64,000 nucleotides of DNA, taken from positions 62,001 to 126,000 of the forward strand of contig CALSFV010000334.1 in NCBI GenBank assembly GCA_943737045.1. The letters run 5' to 3'. Below the pieces are notes generated by a model that worked only from the letters and a program-made list of their open reading frames with translations, did no database searches and was not told the origin of the DNA. The DNA is from Parapristionchus giblindavisi (lineage: Eukaryota; Nematoda; Chromadorea; Rhabditida; Diplogasteridae). Below, in pieces: positions 48,431-60,653 of this stretch (within the stretch, counting starts at the first letter, position 1; every line of letters begins with the position of its first letter). The translations under genes were made by a program, and so were the position numbers.

Positions 48431-51400
48431 TTATATCTGAAGAGTAGTGACTTGAACACTGGACGTCGATATTTTCTTCGTTTTAATGAATCTGCCGAAC
48501 AGTGCTTTTCTGAATAAGAATCATTGGCTTTGTGAAGTATGAAAACCGATGATTACCTGTAACTTTCCATGCCGAATACGATGTCCATGGCGTCTATCAA
48601 TGGAAAGAATGTCAGTGATAGGGAAACGAGATTGGGAAAGATCGAAACACGAAATCCCAGCATCGGCAGATTAATTATACCCGCACTCGGAAAGTAGACA
48701 AGGAACATGGGAATTATCATCTAAAAATTACTGGATTAGGTTGCGTTGTAGCTTGTGTGTAGTCTTCAAAGAATAGTGCGAGATTGTGTTTTTTCTAGTT
48801 ACACCCAAGCTAACTTTCTTTTTGAAATAGGTTGTCTAACAGTCTCTCAAAGGCACGTTAGATAGGAAAATCTCGCTGAAATATGAGAAAGTATGCCGTC
48901 AATGTACCTGTACAAAAAGAGTGTGAAATAGAGCCCGCTGCATTTGCTTTGTCTTGCCACTCCACTGGACGTTGTCTTTTCTGCAAATAGCGTCATTTTG
49001 GCAATGTGCCAAGAGAAGATCACTCTTCTCTCTCTTCATAAGTTAGTTCTTCATTAAACACTGTATCCCTATATCAATTTGTAACTCTGATGAGAAAAAG
49101 CACCTTAGTTTTAGCACGATTGAAATCGAGCAGAAGACAATTACGGAACCACAGACAATCATGACTAGATTGAATACCATAGTGGCTAGTACAGCTTTTG
49201 GACGTATACCGTTGTCATTCTGAAAGAGCAATAATATATTATCCTTACTATTGCTCCGTTTTCCACAGGGCAATAATAAGGATAATATACAGTACAGTGC
49301 AAAAGTATTGAAAGAACAAATACTGAATTTACAAGTCATGCAAATGTACTCAATACTAATTAGAGGAACACTAGTTCGGCCATAGGTTCTATACCAAAAA
49401 GTACATTTTTCAATGTAACTTTGCTTGTATGCAACTAATCAGCGAAATTTTATAATATGCTGTGCGCACGGGTCTTACTATCGTATTGTATTTGAAAAAT
49501 TGTGACGTTTCTCAAAAATCAGAAAAAAATAATTAATTTTCCTGATTTCGGATATTTTCACATTTTAAACTATTATTTTTGCCAATTTTTTAAACTTTTT
49601 TGCATTGTGCTGAAAAATTGTTTTATGTTTTCAGGAGATGGGTCGGCTAAAGGACTAAGAAAAACAGTCGATCGACAAGCCATTGCTAGACGCCGGGTCA
49701 TGGGCATGAAGTTGGTAGATGATTGCCCTGTGGAAAGCGGTACAGTTTCAGATGTATCTCTTTTAAAGGGAGCGTAACCTCTCTCAATGGCCTCTTCATT
49801 GCGCACACTATTTCTCTATTCTCTAACAACGAGAAAGCATTGAGCGTCGAAGAGACCACTGACAAGGGGATGGTCGCAACTGGCCCTGGCCATATGAGAT
49901 AGCAATAACATGACTAGGATCAGATTTCGATGCTGATTACGAATCCGTTTTCAGAAAGTGCCTAATCGACCTGATTTTCGAGAAAATCGATATTTTAATT
50001 CGGAAATTCGTGTGGTTTCCTGCGCAAACCGTCCGGGTTTGCTTGTGAACTCATCTATAAACTCTCGCCATAGTTTAACTTACATTTTCGGATCTTTCCG
50101 ATGCAATCCAGATTGTTTGTGAAGGAAACTACACGACTTTTCGAATTAACAAGCCAAATTTCAATACCGATTTTCTCGGAAATGAGGTCGATTAGGCACT
50201 TTCTGAAAACGGATTCGTAATCAGCATCGAAAACTGATCCTAGTCATGTTATTGCCATCTCATATGGCCAGGACCAGTTGCGACCATCCCCTTGTGAGAG
50301 AGATTACGCTCCCTTTAATGACCATATCAGATTGTTCTACGAAGGTGACTATCGCATTACTCTATTATACTATGCTATTCTATACTTTATACTATACTTC
50401 TTTTCGGCAGGTTCATTCCGTTCATTAAGTCGAAGAGAATAACGCCTGGATTTGGTGAATTAGTCAAAATGCAATAAAGTGAATGATTAACTCTACCGTA
50501 TATCACCATTGTCTATGCTTGTGTTCTCACCCAATAAAGTGCTCCAATATGGGTAGTCCCTTCACCATCGAACATTTCATCAAGAAACGGCTGTACATAT
50601 TCCCTCATCTCTGGCTCCGAATCATAATTGTAATAGCAATTGAAAAACCTTCAAATGATTGAATATAAAAAGATTTATAATGACCTTAATACCAAATCAT
50701 TTGTTCCAATGCGACCGTGATTCCCACAAATAACGTTGTGTTCAGTTTCGTATAGTATTTAAGATAGGGCGGCCTGGATTAAACATAGGATTAATCGTTA
50801 TTATTTTATTTTGAATGTATGATGAACGAAGTCAATTTAAAAAATTTAAATTATGAATACGTCTCACCATTTGACAGCAATCAATCGATAAATGAAGAGA
50901 TGACTTAGGAGAGGCATCGTTTGAGAGAAAACAGCGGCAAATACACATGTGGAGACCTGATTTAACAACTTGTATTAAAGGGACATCCCGACCTAATTTG
51001 AAACTCTCCGCTCTTTTAATGCTCTCTCGATGTATTTGTCTACGAGAGAGCGTTATCAGAGCGGAGAGTTTCAAATTAGCTCGGGTGTGCCTTAAAAGCA
51101 CTAGTGTCATACACAGAACAAAAGACTTGTTATGCGTTATTTTTAACATTTTTTTGTGATATATTTTGCACTCTACAGCTGTTTTTCTGTGAGTTGTAGT
51201 TGCATTTTTCTCCTTTCCTGTGTGTACAGATTTTGCAAATACATCAAACAAGTTTGACTTACTTTCGATGTCCAAATCCCGTGTGAGAACATGACAAATG
51301 CATCTTTATACGAGCAAATCACCTTGATTAGAGGACTTCATATAACAAATATTTTCTGATATATGATCAATCACTCCATTATCTTACGTTGCCACAGTTG

Positions 51401-51949
51401 TAACAAAGTATTTTAAGCGTACAACCGTATTCACTATCTCTTTTTTTTACAAATACCACATAAAGATTTTTATTGTTATGATGATATTCTCTACTCGTGA
51501 TGAACTAAGGAAACAACAAACATATCGCAGCACACCACAGTGAGAACTCGATGAATATTGATTGATTGATTATGATATTGCATACCGGCAAAATGAGCAA
51601 GTGAATGATGGGAAAATAGATATCGTTGAGACCGAATACGAGAAGTAGGTACTTGTAAGCACCCAGTTCTTTCGGAGATTTGAATAAAATCAAATATATG
51701 AGCACGACATTGGTTGCGATTGAAAGCGCTAAAAATATATCATAGATTGATTCGTATTATCCTCAAGTTTTCAATGCGGAGAAGATCTATTTTCATAGGA
51801 TGCGTCTAGAGACTGTTGATAAGTCAGCAGCTGTAATTTACAGTGCCTAGAAGCGGGGACTTACTTATGTTCCATAATTCGAAGATGACGAAAAATTCGA
51901 AGAGAGGTCGTATTGACTCATTGACCATTGAAGTGTCCAGCAAAAGCAT
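48431..51949 (-). CDS. Str/Srj-type chemoreceptor (7TM), minus-strand paralogue
   Basis: Intact receptor of 335 residues from ten exons: 51865-51949, 51586-51728, 51263-51322, 50868-50956, 50693-50773, 50531-50648, 49104-49219, 48908-48980, 48557-48720 and 48431-48509. All junctions are GT-AG and in phase. Signatures include NVVLIYLILFKSPKELGAYK (TM1 and first loop), FGLNDIYFPIIHLL, HLFIYRLIAVKW after TM3, GIRPKAVLATMVFN before TM6, MFLVYFPSAGIINLPMLGF, and FFPLIDAMDIVFGMESYR at TM7, typical of the Str superfamily. The second extracellular loop is acidic (YDSEPEMREYVQPF). An AG acceptor just upstream of the ATG (CATTTACAG) may be a spliced-leader site. MITE-A lies in intron 3 and a large nested fold-back in intron 6. 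Its head-to-head paralogue is at 53621-56730. Confidence 0.87.
49763..50318. mobile_element. MITE-C copy 3 with ACAAGGG fold-back (49862-50295) inside
   Basis: The outer ends TTAAAGGGAGCGTAACCTCTC and their complement belong to MITE-C. The inner element has inverted arms starting ACAAGGGGATGGTCGCAACT and containing a CGAGAAAATCGATAT segment shared with the 61689-62551 element. No tRNA-like sequence was found in its loop. It lies in intron 6 of the 48431 receptor. The exact boundary between the two elements is ambiguous because MITE-C itself carries GACAAGGG. Confidence 0.7.
50974..51098. mobile_element. MITE-A copy in receptor intron 3
   Basis: One of the best-preserved copies: ATTAAAGGGACATCCCGACC on the left, CTCGGGTGTGCCTTAAAA on the right, with near-perfect arms. 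Confidence 0.85.
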
Positions 51950-53620
51950 GAACCGGATTACTGTAAATGAATATATGTTATACTAAAGATACACGTTATT
52001 TTGGCTCAATAATAGAATATAAAAAGTTATCGAAATGTAATGGAAATAAACGAAGAGTATGAGCTTATACGACCGATGGAGGGATGTAGCAATCGCACCG
52101 GGAACTGTTTTCTTCCCTTTTATACAGAAACTCGTCTAAACTCTATGGGAATTATTGTCCCCGCATCTCATTAAGCAACTTCTTCACATGCGGGAACTTT
52201 ACCCACGCTGTGATTTCAATTACTGTTTAGCGGCCGAAACACAATAGGGCAAATTATTAGCTAACCTATATACATATTTTAAAGAATTTACATTTAAAAT
52301 CCGAGTAAACCTATACTTGTACATCTATTAATATTATTAATTTAATTACAAGTTCTCATAGACAATTCGGAACTTCCGTCCTTTACAGATCCAGAAGTCT
52401 GGTGTTATTGCAGTGGGGTTTAATTCATTTTCATTTAAACACATTTATCAAGTGTAGACTCTGATGTGCTTTATAAAAAAAGCTCTTCTTACTTCCGACG
52501 GTCCGGAACATCGTGCGGGCGTCACGCGAGGAATCACTGCGGGTATCTTCCCTCCTCGCGCTCTCTCTCATCTTCATACTATCTCGCTCGATGCCAAACC
52601 CGTCTGAAGTTCGCCGTACTGATTTTATATTTCGCAATAACTTGCCGTTTCTTTAGAAACACGAAAACATAAACAAAGGCAATGTAGCTACTCCCGTAGC
52701 AAATATACGGCATTCCGACATGGGGGAGGTATCACTGTAAAATAAGCGCTTTTGAAAAATGGGTAGAAGGCCCCTGTAGAAAATGACGTTTAGTTGAAAT
52801 TCTTTGAGTGCCTCCTGTAATATTAACCTTTTTTTACATTTTTTACTTGTTAGTTCGGATGCCTCCTGTTCATGTACCCACCAGCCCTTGCATGTTATAC
52901 GATCAATATCAAAGTTTGAGACTCTATGTCTTTTAGTAAAATTGTTAGATCTTCGTTGACTTTCTCCAATTTATGAACGATCCAACCACTATTTTAACTT
53001 CACTCTATTTTGTCCCTTCCTTGTTCACTGATTCCAAAAAATATCATTATTATAAAGGACGGATTTTCCCAGGATTGAATGAAAAGTTGTCAACAGTAAT
53101 TGAAATCTTTCATGCACAGTGTGGGTAAAGTTTCTGCATGAGAAAAATTGAAATAATGAGATGTGGAGACAGTCATTTCCATATAGTTCACTTGATTTTT
53201 TGTGGGAAAAAGGTAATATGTTTCCGGTGCGATTTCTCCACCCCTGTCTAGACACAAGCTACTCGTCCCGTTCATTATCTTTACACATTTTAATCAGTTT
53301 TCATATTCCATGATTGAAGATATAGAAAGAACATTATTAGAATTTTTAAACTTTTTATACCATTCATTATTGTATTCAATTCAACACATCCTTGTAACCT
53401 TTTTATGTACTATTCCTGACATATGTATATCACTATCCTGGGCTAGCATTGATCAGGACTTCGTACGCCTTGAATAACGGGTTGTATGTACCTAGACCTT
53501 TACCTTTTACTCATGTTCCCAGGGTATACGCAGTTGAGGAAATGAGGAATTTATTATTATCGATTTTTAATACATAAAATTTACAATAAAGAATAATTTT
53601 GCAGTTATCCTCCCTTCATT
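51950..53620. other. Head-to-head intergenic region between the Str paralogues
   Basis: No gene called. It includes a GC-richer repeat at about 52485-52630 (with GCCAAACCCGTCTGAAGTTC), related to one at about 58035-58200 (CACCAAACCTGTCTGAGGTG). It presumably also contains both promoters, but I see no shared TATA motif. Confidence 0.5.
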
Positions 53621-54251
53621 ATGATTCTCCTGAACACGTCAATGGTCAATGAGTCTATAAGACCTCTTTTCGAATTTTTCGTCCTCTTCGAATTATCGAA
53701 CATAAATAAGTTCCAACCTCTAGGAACCATATGTTACAGCTTACTTATTAACAATCTTTTCACTGATTCATAGTATTATGAAATTTAAGTATCTTTGAAA
53801 AGAGCTCTACGAATAGAATCAATTTTTTCAGCGATTTCTGTCCTAACCAATATCTTGCTCATATTTTTGATTTTATTCAAATCTCCGAAAGAACTGGGTA
53901 CGTACAAGTACCTTCTTCTCATATTCGGTCTCAATGATATTTATTTTCCCGTCATTCACTTGCTCACTTTACCGGTAAGTATATCATCATAATAATAATC
54001 TTTATCTTTTATCTGTAGAAAAAAAGGGTATAAAATGCAGTGAATACGGGAGTACGCATAAAATACAATGTCAAAACTGTGACATAAATAATGGAGTGAT
54101 AAAGACTAGGATAATGAACACAGCACAAAATATTTACATATGAAGTCCTCTATTCCAGGTGATTTGCTCGTATAAAGATGCATTTGTCATGTTCTCACAC
54201 GGAATTTGGACCTCGAAAGTATGTCAAACTTGTTTCTCGTATTCACAATGT

Positions 54252-54307
<56 letters not shown>

Positions 54308-56730
54308 TGATGTTTAATAATAATAACAATACTAAATCTTTCATGGACCGCATGTTTAATACAAGTTGATATATCAGGTCTCCATATGCACGTTTGCCGC
54401 TGTTTTCTCTCAAACGATGCCTCTCCTCGGCCATCTGTTCATTTATCGCTTGATTGCTGTCAAATGGTGAAACTTTTAATTTCATATTTTAATTTAATTC
54501 AATTTATTATACTTTCAAAATGAAATAATAACCATTAAAGGCACACAACGAGCTAATTTTACTCTACCGCATTGGCAATACTATTTCGCAGACAAAGAAT
54601 GCGAGAGAGTGTGGCTATAGTGGAGATTGGCAAATTGACTCGGGATGTTCTTTTAACTCTAAGCTTAATACAGGCCGAACAATCTTAAATACTATACAAG
54701 ACTGAACACAACGGTATTTGTGGGAGTCACGGTCGTTTTGGAGCAAATGGCATGGTATTGTTATTATAATATATGTCATTATAATATTTGTCATTATAAT
54801 ATATGCCATTATTGTATGTCTTTTTTGTATTTTCATTATGCCATTATTTATAAGACGGTTTGTCATATCCGATTCATTAAAGGTATTTCAATTGCTATTA
54901 CAATTACGATTCGGAGCCTGATATGAGGGAATATGTACAGCCATTTCTTGATGAAATGTTCGATGGTGAAGGAACCACCCATATCGGGGCACTTTATTGG
55001 GTGAGAGCACAAACATACAGTCACAATGCAATAAAGTTAATGAATGTTCCAACATTTTAGACAGTTTTAGACCATGGTAATCGTTGAGTTTATTGCATTT
55101 TGACTGTAGTAATTCTCCAAAGATTTTGACGAACTCTTGATAAATGTGTTTGAAATGAAATGAATTCTCAAAAATCTCGATGTTATTTTCCTCGACTTAA
55201 TTAACCAGCCGAACTTTGTATTGTATAAATTATAGAATTGTATAGTATAATAGTGTAATGCGATACCTTCATAGAACACAAATGATGAGGTTTTTTGTAA
55301 TGGACTACGCAGAAACCTTTGAAACCACTCCGTACTCCACAGTGCAATAATATGTATGTTTTCCTTTCAGAACGACAACGGTATACGTCCAAAAGCTGTA
55401 ATAGCAACTATGTTATTCAATTCAATCATGGTTGTCTGTAGTTCGGTCATTGTTTTCTGTTCGATATCTATCGTACTCAAACTAAGGTAAGATTCTCATC
55501 AGAATTACAAATTGATATAAAAATTTCTTGGTATGTGCGAAATGAGACAGGCAGACTATGAGATATTCTCTTGCAAGAGATGCTATGGCAGATTCTGAAA
55601 ATGACGTCATTTACAGAAACGAAAACATCCAGTGGAGTGGCAAGACAAAGCAAATGCAGCGAGCTCTATTTCACACTCTTTTCGTACAGGTAAACTTACA
55701 ACACACTTTCTCATTTTTGAGCGATAGGTTATATAACTGTAAGATGCGACAATTAGAGAAATAATATGTGAGCTAGCTTACAATTGCGGGCCCGCAATCA
55801 CTCCCACTCCCCTCCCTTCGAGGTTGCGGGCCCGCAATGATTTTACAGAGCATTGCGGGCCCGCAATGCATGTGCGTTATTGCCAACCCTATCGTACGTG
55901 TAAAAATAGTTGTATCATGAACGGTGTGAATGGATCTGAACGGATCAGGCCGATCAAACGGGATTGTGAGCTTGTTTTTTTTTCATCGAATCTACTATAT
56001 TGAAATTCATTAGGCCAAAATATTGCCATTTAACAAAAATCATCATTTTCGCGAGGAATAAATTGCTCCAATGAACCAAAATTGACGCATTTATTCAGCG
56101 TATAATCGGAACAATTTATTCATTTGTAAAGCAATGATTTTTGCTAAATGGCAATATTTTGGCGTGATTTCTTTCAATACAGTAGATTCGAAGGAAAGAA
56201 AAACAATGAAAAGAAAGAAAAATAACGAAAATGGCCTTCTCGCTCACAATCCCGTTTGATCGGCCTGATCCGTTCAGATCCATTCACACCGTTCATGATA
56301 CAACTATTTTTACATGTACGATAGTTAGCACGTACTGCTAAGGCTCATCTTTAGAGAACGACACTTCTTTGGAATAAAACACAATCTCGCACTACTTGTT
56401 GAAGACTTCATAGGTGCTACAAAAAACATCATCCACTAATTTGCAGATGACAATTCCCATGTTCCTTGTCTACTTTCCGTGTGCGGGTATAATCAATTTG
56501 CCGATGTTGGGATATCGCGTTAATATTTTTCCAAATCTCGTTTCCCTATCACTGACATTCTTTCCATTGATAGACGCCATGGACATCGTATTCGGCATGG
56601 AAAGTTACAGGTAATCATCGGTTTTCATACTTCACAAAGTCAATGATTCAAATTCAGAAAAGCATTGTTCGGAAGATTCATTAAGAAGAGGAAACTAACG
56701 ACCTCCAGTGTTCAGTTCATTACTGTTTAG
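53621..56730 (+). CDS. Str/Srj-type chemoreceptor, plus-strand paralogue (first splice donor altered)
   Basis: Ten-exon paralogue of the 48431 gene, encoding 333 residues if spliced the same way: 53621-53705, 53832-53974, 54159-54218, 54378-54466, 54674-54754, 54883-55000, 55371-55486, 55617-55689, 56447-56610 and 56658-56730. Nine exons join in phase with GT-AG signals and share TM and loop motifs (LFKSPKELGTYK, HLFIYRLIAVKW, PLIDAMDIVFGMESYR). The donor of intron 1 reads ATAAGT where the paralogue has GTAAGT. Reading through gives a stop before exon 2. So the gene is either a recent pseudogene, uses a cryptic donor, or carries a non-reference allele. Introns hold a TAA microsatellite, MITE-A, a small TIR element and a fold-back element. 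Confidence 0.72.
54252..54308. repeat. (TAA)n microsatellite
   Basis: About 18 TAA units in intron 3 of the plus-strand receptor. Open frames with long Tyr runs on the minus strand come from this repeat. Confidence 0.95.
54535..54657. mobile_element. MITE-A copy in receptor intron 4
   Basis: Palindrome from ATTAAAGGCACACAACGAGC to GACTCGGGATGTTCTTTTAA. The paralogous gene carries a MITE-A in a different intron (intron 3), so the insertions are independent. Confidence 0.8.
55016..55108. mobile_element. Short TIR element (93 bp)
   Basis: Ends TACAGTCACAATGCAATAAA and TTTATTGCATTTTGACTGTA are inverted. It is a minimal version of the element at 836-1653. It lies in intron 6, and the paralogous intron (about 50462-50495) keeps one matching end. 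Confidence 0.75.
55783..55867. repeat. Three copies of a perfect GC-rich palindrome
   Basis: ATTGCGGGCCCGCAAT occurs at 55783-55798 and 55852-55867, and the 14-bp core TTGCGGGCCCGCAA at 55824-55837, in otherwise AT-rich intron 8 of the plus-strand receptor. The spacing is about 41 and 28 bp, and the sequence between the copies is unrelated. Confidence 0.9.
55891..56322. mobile_element. Fold-back element in receptor intron 8
   Basis: Arms of about 180 bp start ATCGTACGTGTAAAAATAG and contain GGATCAGGCCGATCAAACGG. A related but diverged fold-back is at 59717-60206, which shares the order outer TCGTAC..., inner GATCAAACGCGATTATG. Confidence 0.8.
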
Positions 56731-57776
56731 ATAGATATTTAAAAATTATGATAGAATAAAATTCATTTTATTTATTCCATTTTAACAGATGGAAAGTTTG
56801 CGTGGAATTAACTTCTATAGATATATCGTTTCAGATACATAATATCATTATTTCTATTTGTTTGTATTGTTCCGTGCCCAAACCATCTTTTTAATTTTAG
56901 TGTTAATATAATATATATTTGTTGCATGCTCACGCATGAAAGAGATAGTCGAAATACGAGAAATACGAGAATAAATAGAATAACAAAAACTCTCAACACA
57001 AATATTAATGATTTAACTTCAATCTAAATATTTAGCAAATATTGAATATTTACTAAGAAACTTCGTGAAAATTTTTTTCAACTTCTTATGGATATGCAAA
57101 AGATTTGAGATCGGACGATTCTGAAGTGTTTTATAGGATAAAGTGAAAAGATGTGACGGACACACAAACAGACAGACGTACCATATCATTTTTATAAAGG
57201 AATAAAAATCATTGAGATTTGGGGGAGGAGAAAATTCTCAGAATAAAATTCTAAGAATAAATAAAATAAATTAGAGCATAGAAAAATTAGCAAGTGAATA
57301 AAATTGGGAATAAAATTATCCTAGCTCGATTTGGCCACAATTATTCCTGATCACGATTAAGAATTATTTCTTCTTACTTCATTTTGAAATCTATAAATAT
57401 ATTCAGTTTAGATGTGTTAATTATGAAGGTTTCATAAGTCGCGAAAAGAAAAGAAAAAGGGGCGAGAGCGTGTGTAAAACGAAGAGAGTTTTCTCTGTTT
57501 TTTCGCACTATTGATTAGAGAATAACTTACTCTGTCTAGTGGATGGTTCCACTGATAATTGCATCCTTCATATCAATTTAGGATCTCTCGCGGGTACCAT
57601 TCCATCACTCTCCGCTAGAATAAATATAATCTTCTGGTTTCATTAGCTTTATTCGTCCGCTCCATATTTTTTTCGAAAACGCATAATTATTATTATTATT
57701 ATTACAGAGCTATATCCCTTAAGTGTAGTTTACAGAAAAGAATGATATTGAAGGTATGTGTGCTGCAATTATCATG
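56731..57776. other. Intergenic stretch 3' of the plus-strand receptor
   Basis: No gene called. About 57420-57530 matches a short dispersed repeat (GCGAAAAGAAAAGAAAAAGG...GAGAGTTTTCTCTG) also seen near 3830, 16860 and, inverted, 40900. An AG acceptor at about 57709 opens a short frame but is not needed by the receptor. Confidence 0.4.
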
Positions 57777-58581
57777 TAGGGTGATGTAAACAATAAATTT
57801 TGGCAAACTTGTGCTTTTTGCAGGTGCGTGACAACGGCAAACGATTGACAACTTTATCGGAGAACTTTGTTGTCAGACTTCAAAAAGTAAAACGATTGTA
57901 GTCAATGTATGAAATAAATAAATGTGGCAACAGATAGAGACTATTTTGTAGTCAGACAAGAAAACTGAGGATGATACATGTCAGGACACATTAGTTCAGC
58001 CTCTGTAATAGCGAGGCAACAATGAATGGCTAATCACGTTTTCCAACTTATAAAGAGGGCGAGGCGGATGCCAGACGGGTTTGGTGGGCTGCATTAGAGA
58101 GGGTGTGCGTGCGAGATGGCATCAAATGATTCTCTCTGTCACACTCTCCGCCGCGTCACCAAACCTGTCTGAGGTGCGCCGCTCTGACTAATGAACTATC
58201 GTCTCATTATTATGAGGATGTGAAAATGCACCAAAAAATGGAATGACTAGAGAAATGTGCTTCTTTCTATTCAGACAACAAAAAATATTCGTTTTGATGT
58301 CAATGAGAAGGCAAGAATCGATTGACATCAAAAAGAAGATTTTTTGTTGTCTGACTAGAAAGAAGCACATTTCTCTGGTCATGACTTGTATCATCCTCAT
58401 TTTTCTTGTCTGTCAACAGTTCATTCATTAATTGCAACCACAAATATTTTTTAGACACATTGACAACAATCTGTATTAAATTTGATGTCTGACTGCAATT
58501 GGGTGCGATAAAGTTGTCAATCATTGTCACGCACCTGCAAAAAGCACAAGTTTGCCACAATTTATTGTTTACATCACCCTA
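57777..58581. mobile_element. Fold-back element (~805 bp) next to the tRNA gene
   Basis: Arms of about 190 bp start TAGGGTGATGTAAACAATAA. Its middle holds a GC-richer relic (about 58035-58200) and a separate hairpin (about 58240-58385, arms AGAGAAATGTGCTTCTTTC). It ends 74 bp upstream of the tRNA-Cys. Confidence 0.8.
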
Positions 58582-58655
58582 TGTCTTATCGTTTAACGAG
58601 TACCACAGGAACATTTATACAAATATGACACGCTCCTTTTATCTTACTCTCACTC

Positions 58656-58727
58656 GGGGGTATAGCTCAGTGGCAGAGCATTCGACTGCAGATCGAGAGG
58701 TCCCCGGTTCAAATCCGGGTGCCCCCT
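58656..58727 (+). tRNA. tRNA-Cys (GCA)
   Basis: 72-nt full cloverleaf. Acceptor GGGGGTA pairs with TGCCCCC (one G-T). The D arm is GCTCAGTGGCAGAGC, the anticodon arm TCGACTGCAGATCGA has anticodon GCA, and the T arm CCCGGTTCAAATCCGGG is perfect. The discriminator base is T. No intron and no encoded CCA, as expected for a eukaryotic nuclear tRNA. A TTTGCAGTTTTGC stretch follows within 20 bp with only short T runs. Confidence 0.97.
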
Positions 58728-59079
58728 ACTTGTTTTGCAGTTTTGCAAAATTTCTATATAATAAACGATTCGTTATTTTTTTGCGATTTGAAGCTCTCTT
58801 AATCATTTAATTTAAAAAAGAATTCAAATAATTCTATCACTCAAATGAAATTAGACAATAATTATGAAATTCGTAATGATAATCATAATCACAATTATAA
58901 TAGTACATTCGTGCATTTTTGCTGTGAGTCATGGCAGGGTTCCTTCGTAGAACTACAGCTTGTGACGAAGTAGAATTATGAAAAGAGTCCATCAGAAGTT
59001 GAACTTAATAACAGAAAGTATCAGTTCTGTCTGTTGAGGATTCGTAATTGAATTGATTGATTTATGTTCTCATTGAATG

Positions 59080-59180
59080 AAATTGAAACTCTCCACCCTG
59101 GCCACAATCTCTCACTTTCTTTGTCTACGATAGAGTGTTGCAAGAGCGGACAATAAAATTAGCACGGTGTGTTCCTTTAA
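59080..59180. mobile_element. MITE-A copy, left end truncated
   Basis: ATTGAAACTCTCCACCCTGG on the left lacks the outer TTAAAGGCACAC. The right end GCACGGTGTGTTCCTTTAA is present. Confidence 0.7.
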
Positions 59181-59205
59181 TAATAATTATCACTCATTCA
59201 CTTCG

Positions 59206-59704
59206 TCAATCATGCTGAGGAGCAGTCGTTTCGTCATACTCATCATTCTTCTTCATTTTCACACTACGACTTCTGTCTATTATAAATCCCAATTCGGAAA
59301 GCACATGTCCGATCAAGCTATATTGCCCCATATTTATAACAAATAGTGAGTCTGGCAAGTTTTTTCTGCCGGCAAACGTGACGTCACAGCTGTAGGCGAA
59401 GGCGATTGCCAAAAAATCTTTCCCCTACGCTTACGGCGTGACGTTTGTCGGCAACAACGTTCATCGATAGGTTCATGGCAGTATGGAGTGGAATGAAGCG
59501 GCTGTTTCATATTCTTTTACAGTGCGATGTTCGCCCAAGCGAGTGACAGCTCCACATCTGAGAAGACCTCGCCAAACACTCCTAGGGTCCCCTGCGGTCC
59601 CCGTGACGGTAAAGTCTCTTATTCCTTCCACAAACTTGTCAAGTATGCTCACAAGCATGCCTTCGCTTATTAATAGGTATGCTTACAAGCATGCCACAGC
59701 GTAA
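59206..59704 (-). other. Possible coding exons, unassigned
   Basis: Base composition is GC-richer than the flanks. Two minus-strand frames, 59473-59658 (with GDPRSVWRGLLRCGAVTRLG) and 59206-59412 (ending KMKKNDEYDETTAPQHD), look less random than most frames here. I found no splice pair that joins them and recognise no domain. A direct repeat with GTATGCT.ACAAGCATGCC lies at about 59643-59694. It could also be a diverged repeat. Confidence 0.2.
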
Positions 59705-59716
59705 ATTAAATTATTG

Positions 59717-60206
59717 TCGTACATCGAAAAATCATTGGATCATGATTCATCTGAACCATTCTGAATGGTACTAGCAGATCAAACGCGATTATGCCCGAAT
59801 GGGGCATTTTTACGCTCTCTCTTTCTTTTCATTATTTTTCTTTCACTCTAATCTAGTTAGTCCGCGAGAATCGCAATTTAATATTGTGTTTTTCACAAAA
59901 TCATCTTTTTTTATTTATTAATATATCGTTCCGATGAAAACCTTTTGGGAGGGGGCTACCGATTTCCCGGTTTCGGTTCTGTGATATCATCGGAACGATT
60001 AAATAATAAATTCAAATGATGATTTTGTGAAAAACACAATATTATATTGCGATTCTCGCGGACTAACTAGATTAGAGTGAAAGAAAAATAATAAAAAGAA
60101 AGAGAGAGCCTAAAAATGCCCCTTTCGTCCATAATCTCGTTTGATCTGCTAGAACCATTCAGAATGGTTCTGATGAATCATGATCCAATGATTTTTCGAT
60201 GCACGA
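59717..60206. mobile_element. Fold-back element
   Basis: Arms of about 190 bp begin TCGTACATCGAAAAATCATT and contain GATCAAACGCGATTATG and AGTTAGTCCGCGAGAATCGC. The loop includes GGGAGGGGGCTACCGATTTC. Confidence 0.8.
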
Positions 60207-60339
60207 TACTTCTGCATTCCTGCTAGTTAATAGAGAATTACACTTGATATCACATATTATCTTATTAAGTTTGCAATACCGGCGAATCGTGCTGCACATA
60301 CTTCAATTTTCGAAATGTCGAGTATGTTTATTCATTATT

Positions 60340-60545
60340 TGGCATTACTCTAGACGCCCGGATCAGGCAACGGAGCCTGCCTATGAAGCGCCTTTAGCTC
60401 GTGCTTCCGGATATTCTGACCATCTATACTATCTGGATTAGGGCTAGTTGCTGTGTCCCTCGTAGGCTGCGCCTGGACATTGTAATGGTGCCTCCAAGGA
60501 CTATGCTCCACAATTGATCCGGGCTTCTAGACTTTCTCGTTCACA
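60340..60545. other. Small GC-richer palindromic piece
   Basis: TCTAGACGCCCGGATCAGGC on the left and GATCCGGGCTTCTAGA on the right are imperfect inverted copies, suggesting another MITE. An 80-codon plus-strand frame covers it but shows no domain. Confidence 0.35.
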
Positions 60546-60550
60546 ATCGC

Positions 60551-60653
60551 TTTAAAGGCACACTTCAAGCTATTTTGAAAGTCTCTACTCTGGCAATGCT
60601 CTCTCGAAAGTATTGTCAGACGAGGGCAGAATTACCTCGGGGGTGTGAATTTA
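60551..60653. mobile_element. MITE-A copy
   Basis: Shortened palindrome from TTTAAAGGCACACTTCAAGC to CTCGGGGGTGTGAATTTAAA. From 60654 to 61524 no gene is called. The ATG at 61286 followed by a good GT donor could be an upstream non-coding or alternative exon of the 61525 gene, but its phase does not join. Confidence 0.75.

Noticed and set aside
57709..57790. Possible alternative last exon of the plus-strand receptor beginning AGCTATATCCC
   Set aside because: A better last exon (56658-56730) is conserved with the paralogue, and the later frame ends inside a fold-back element.
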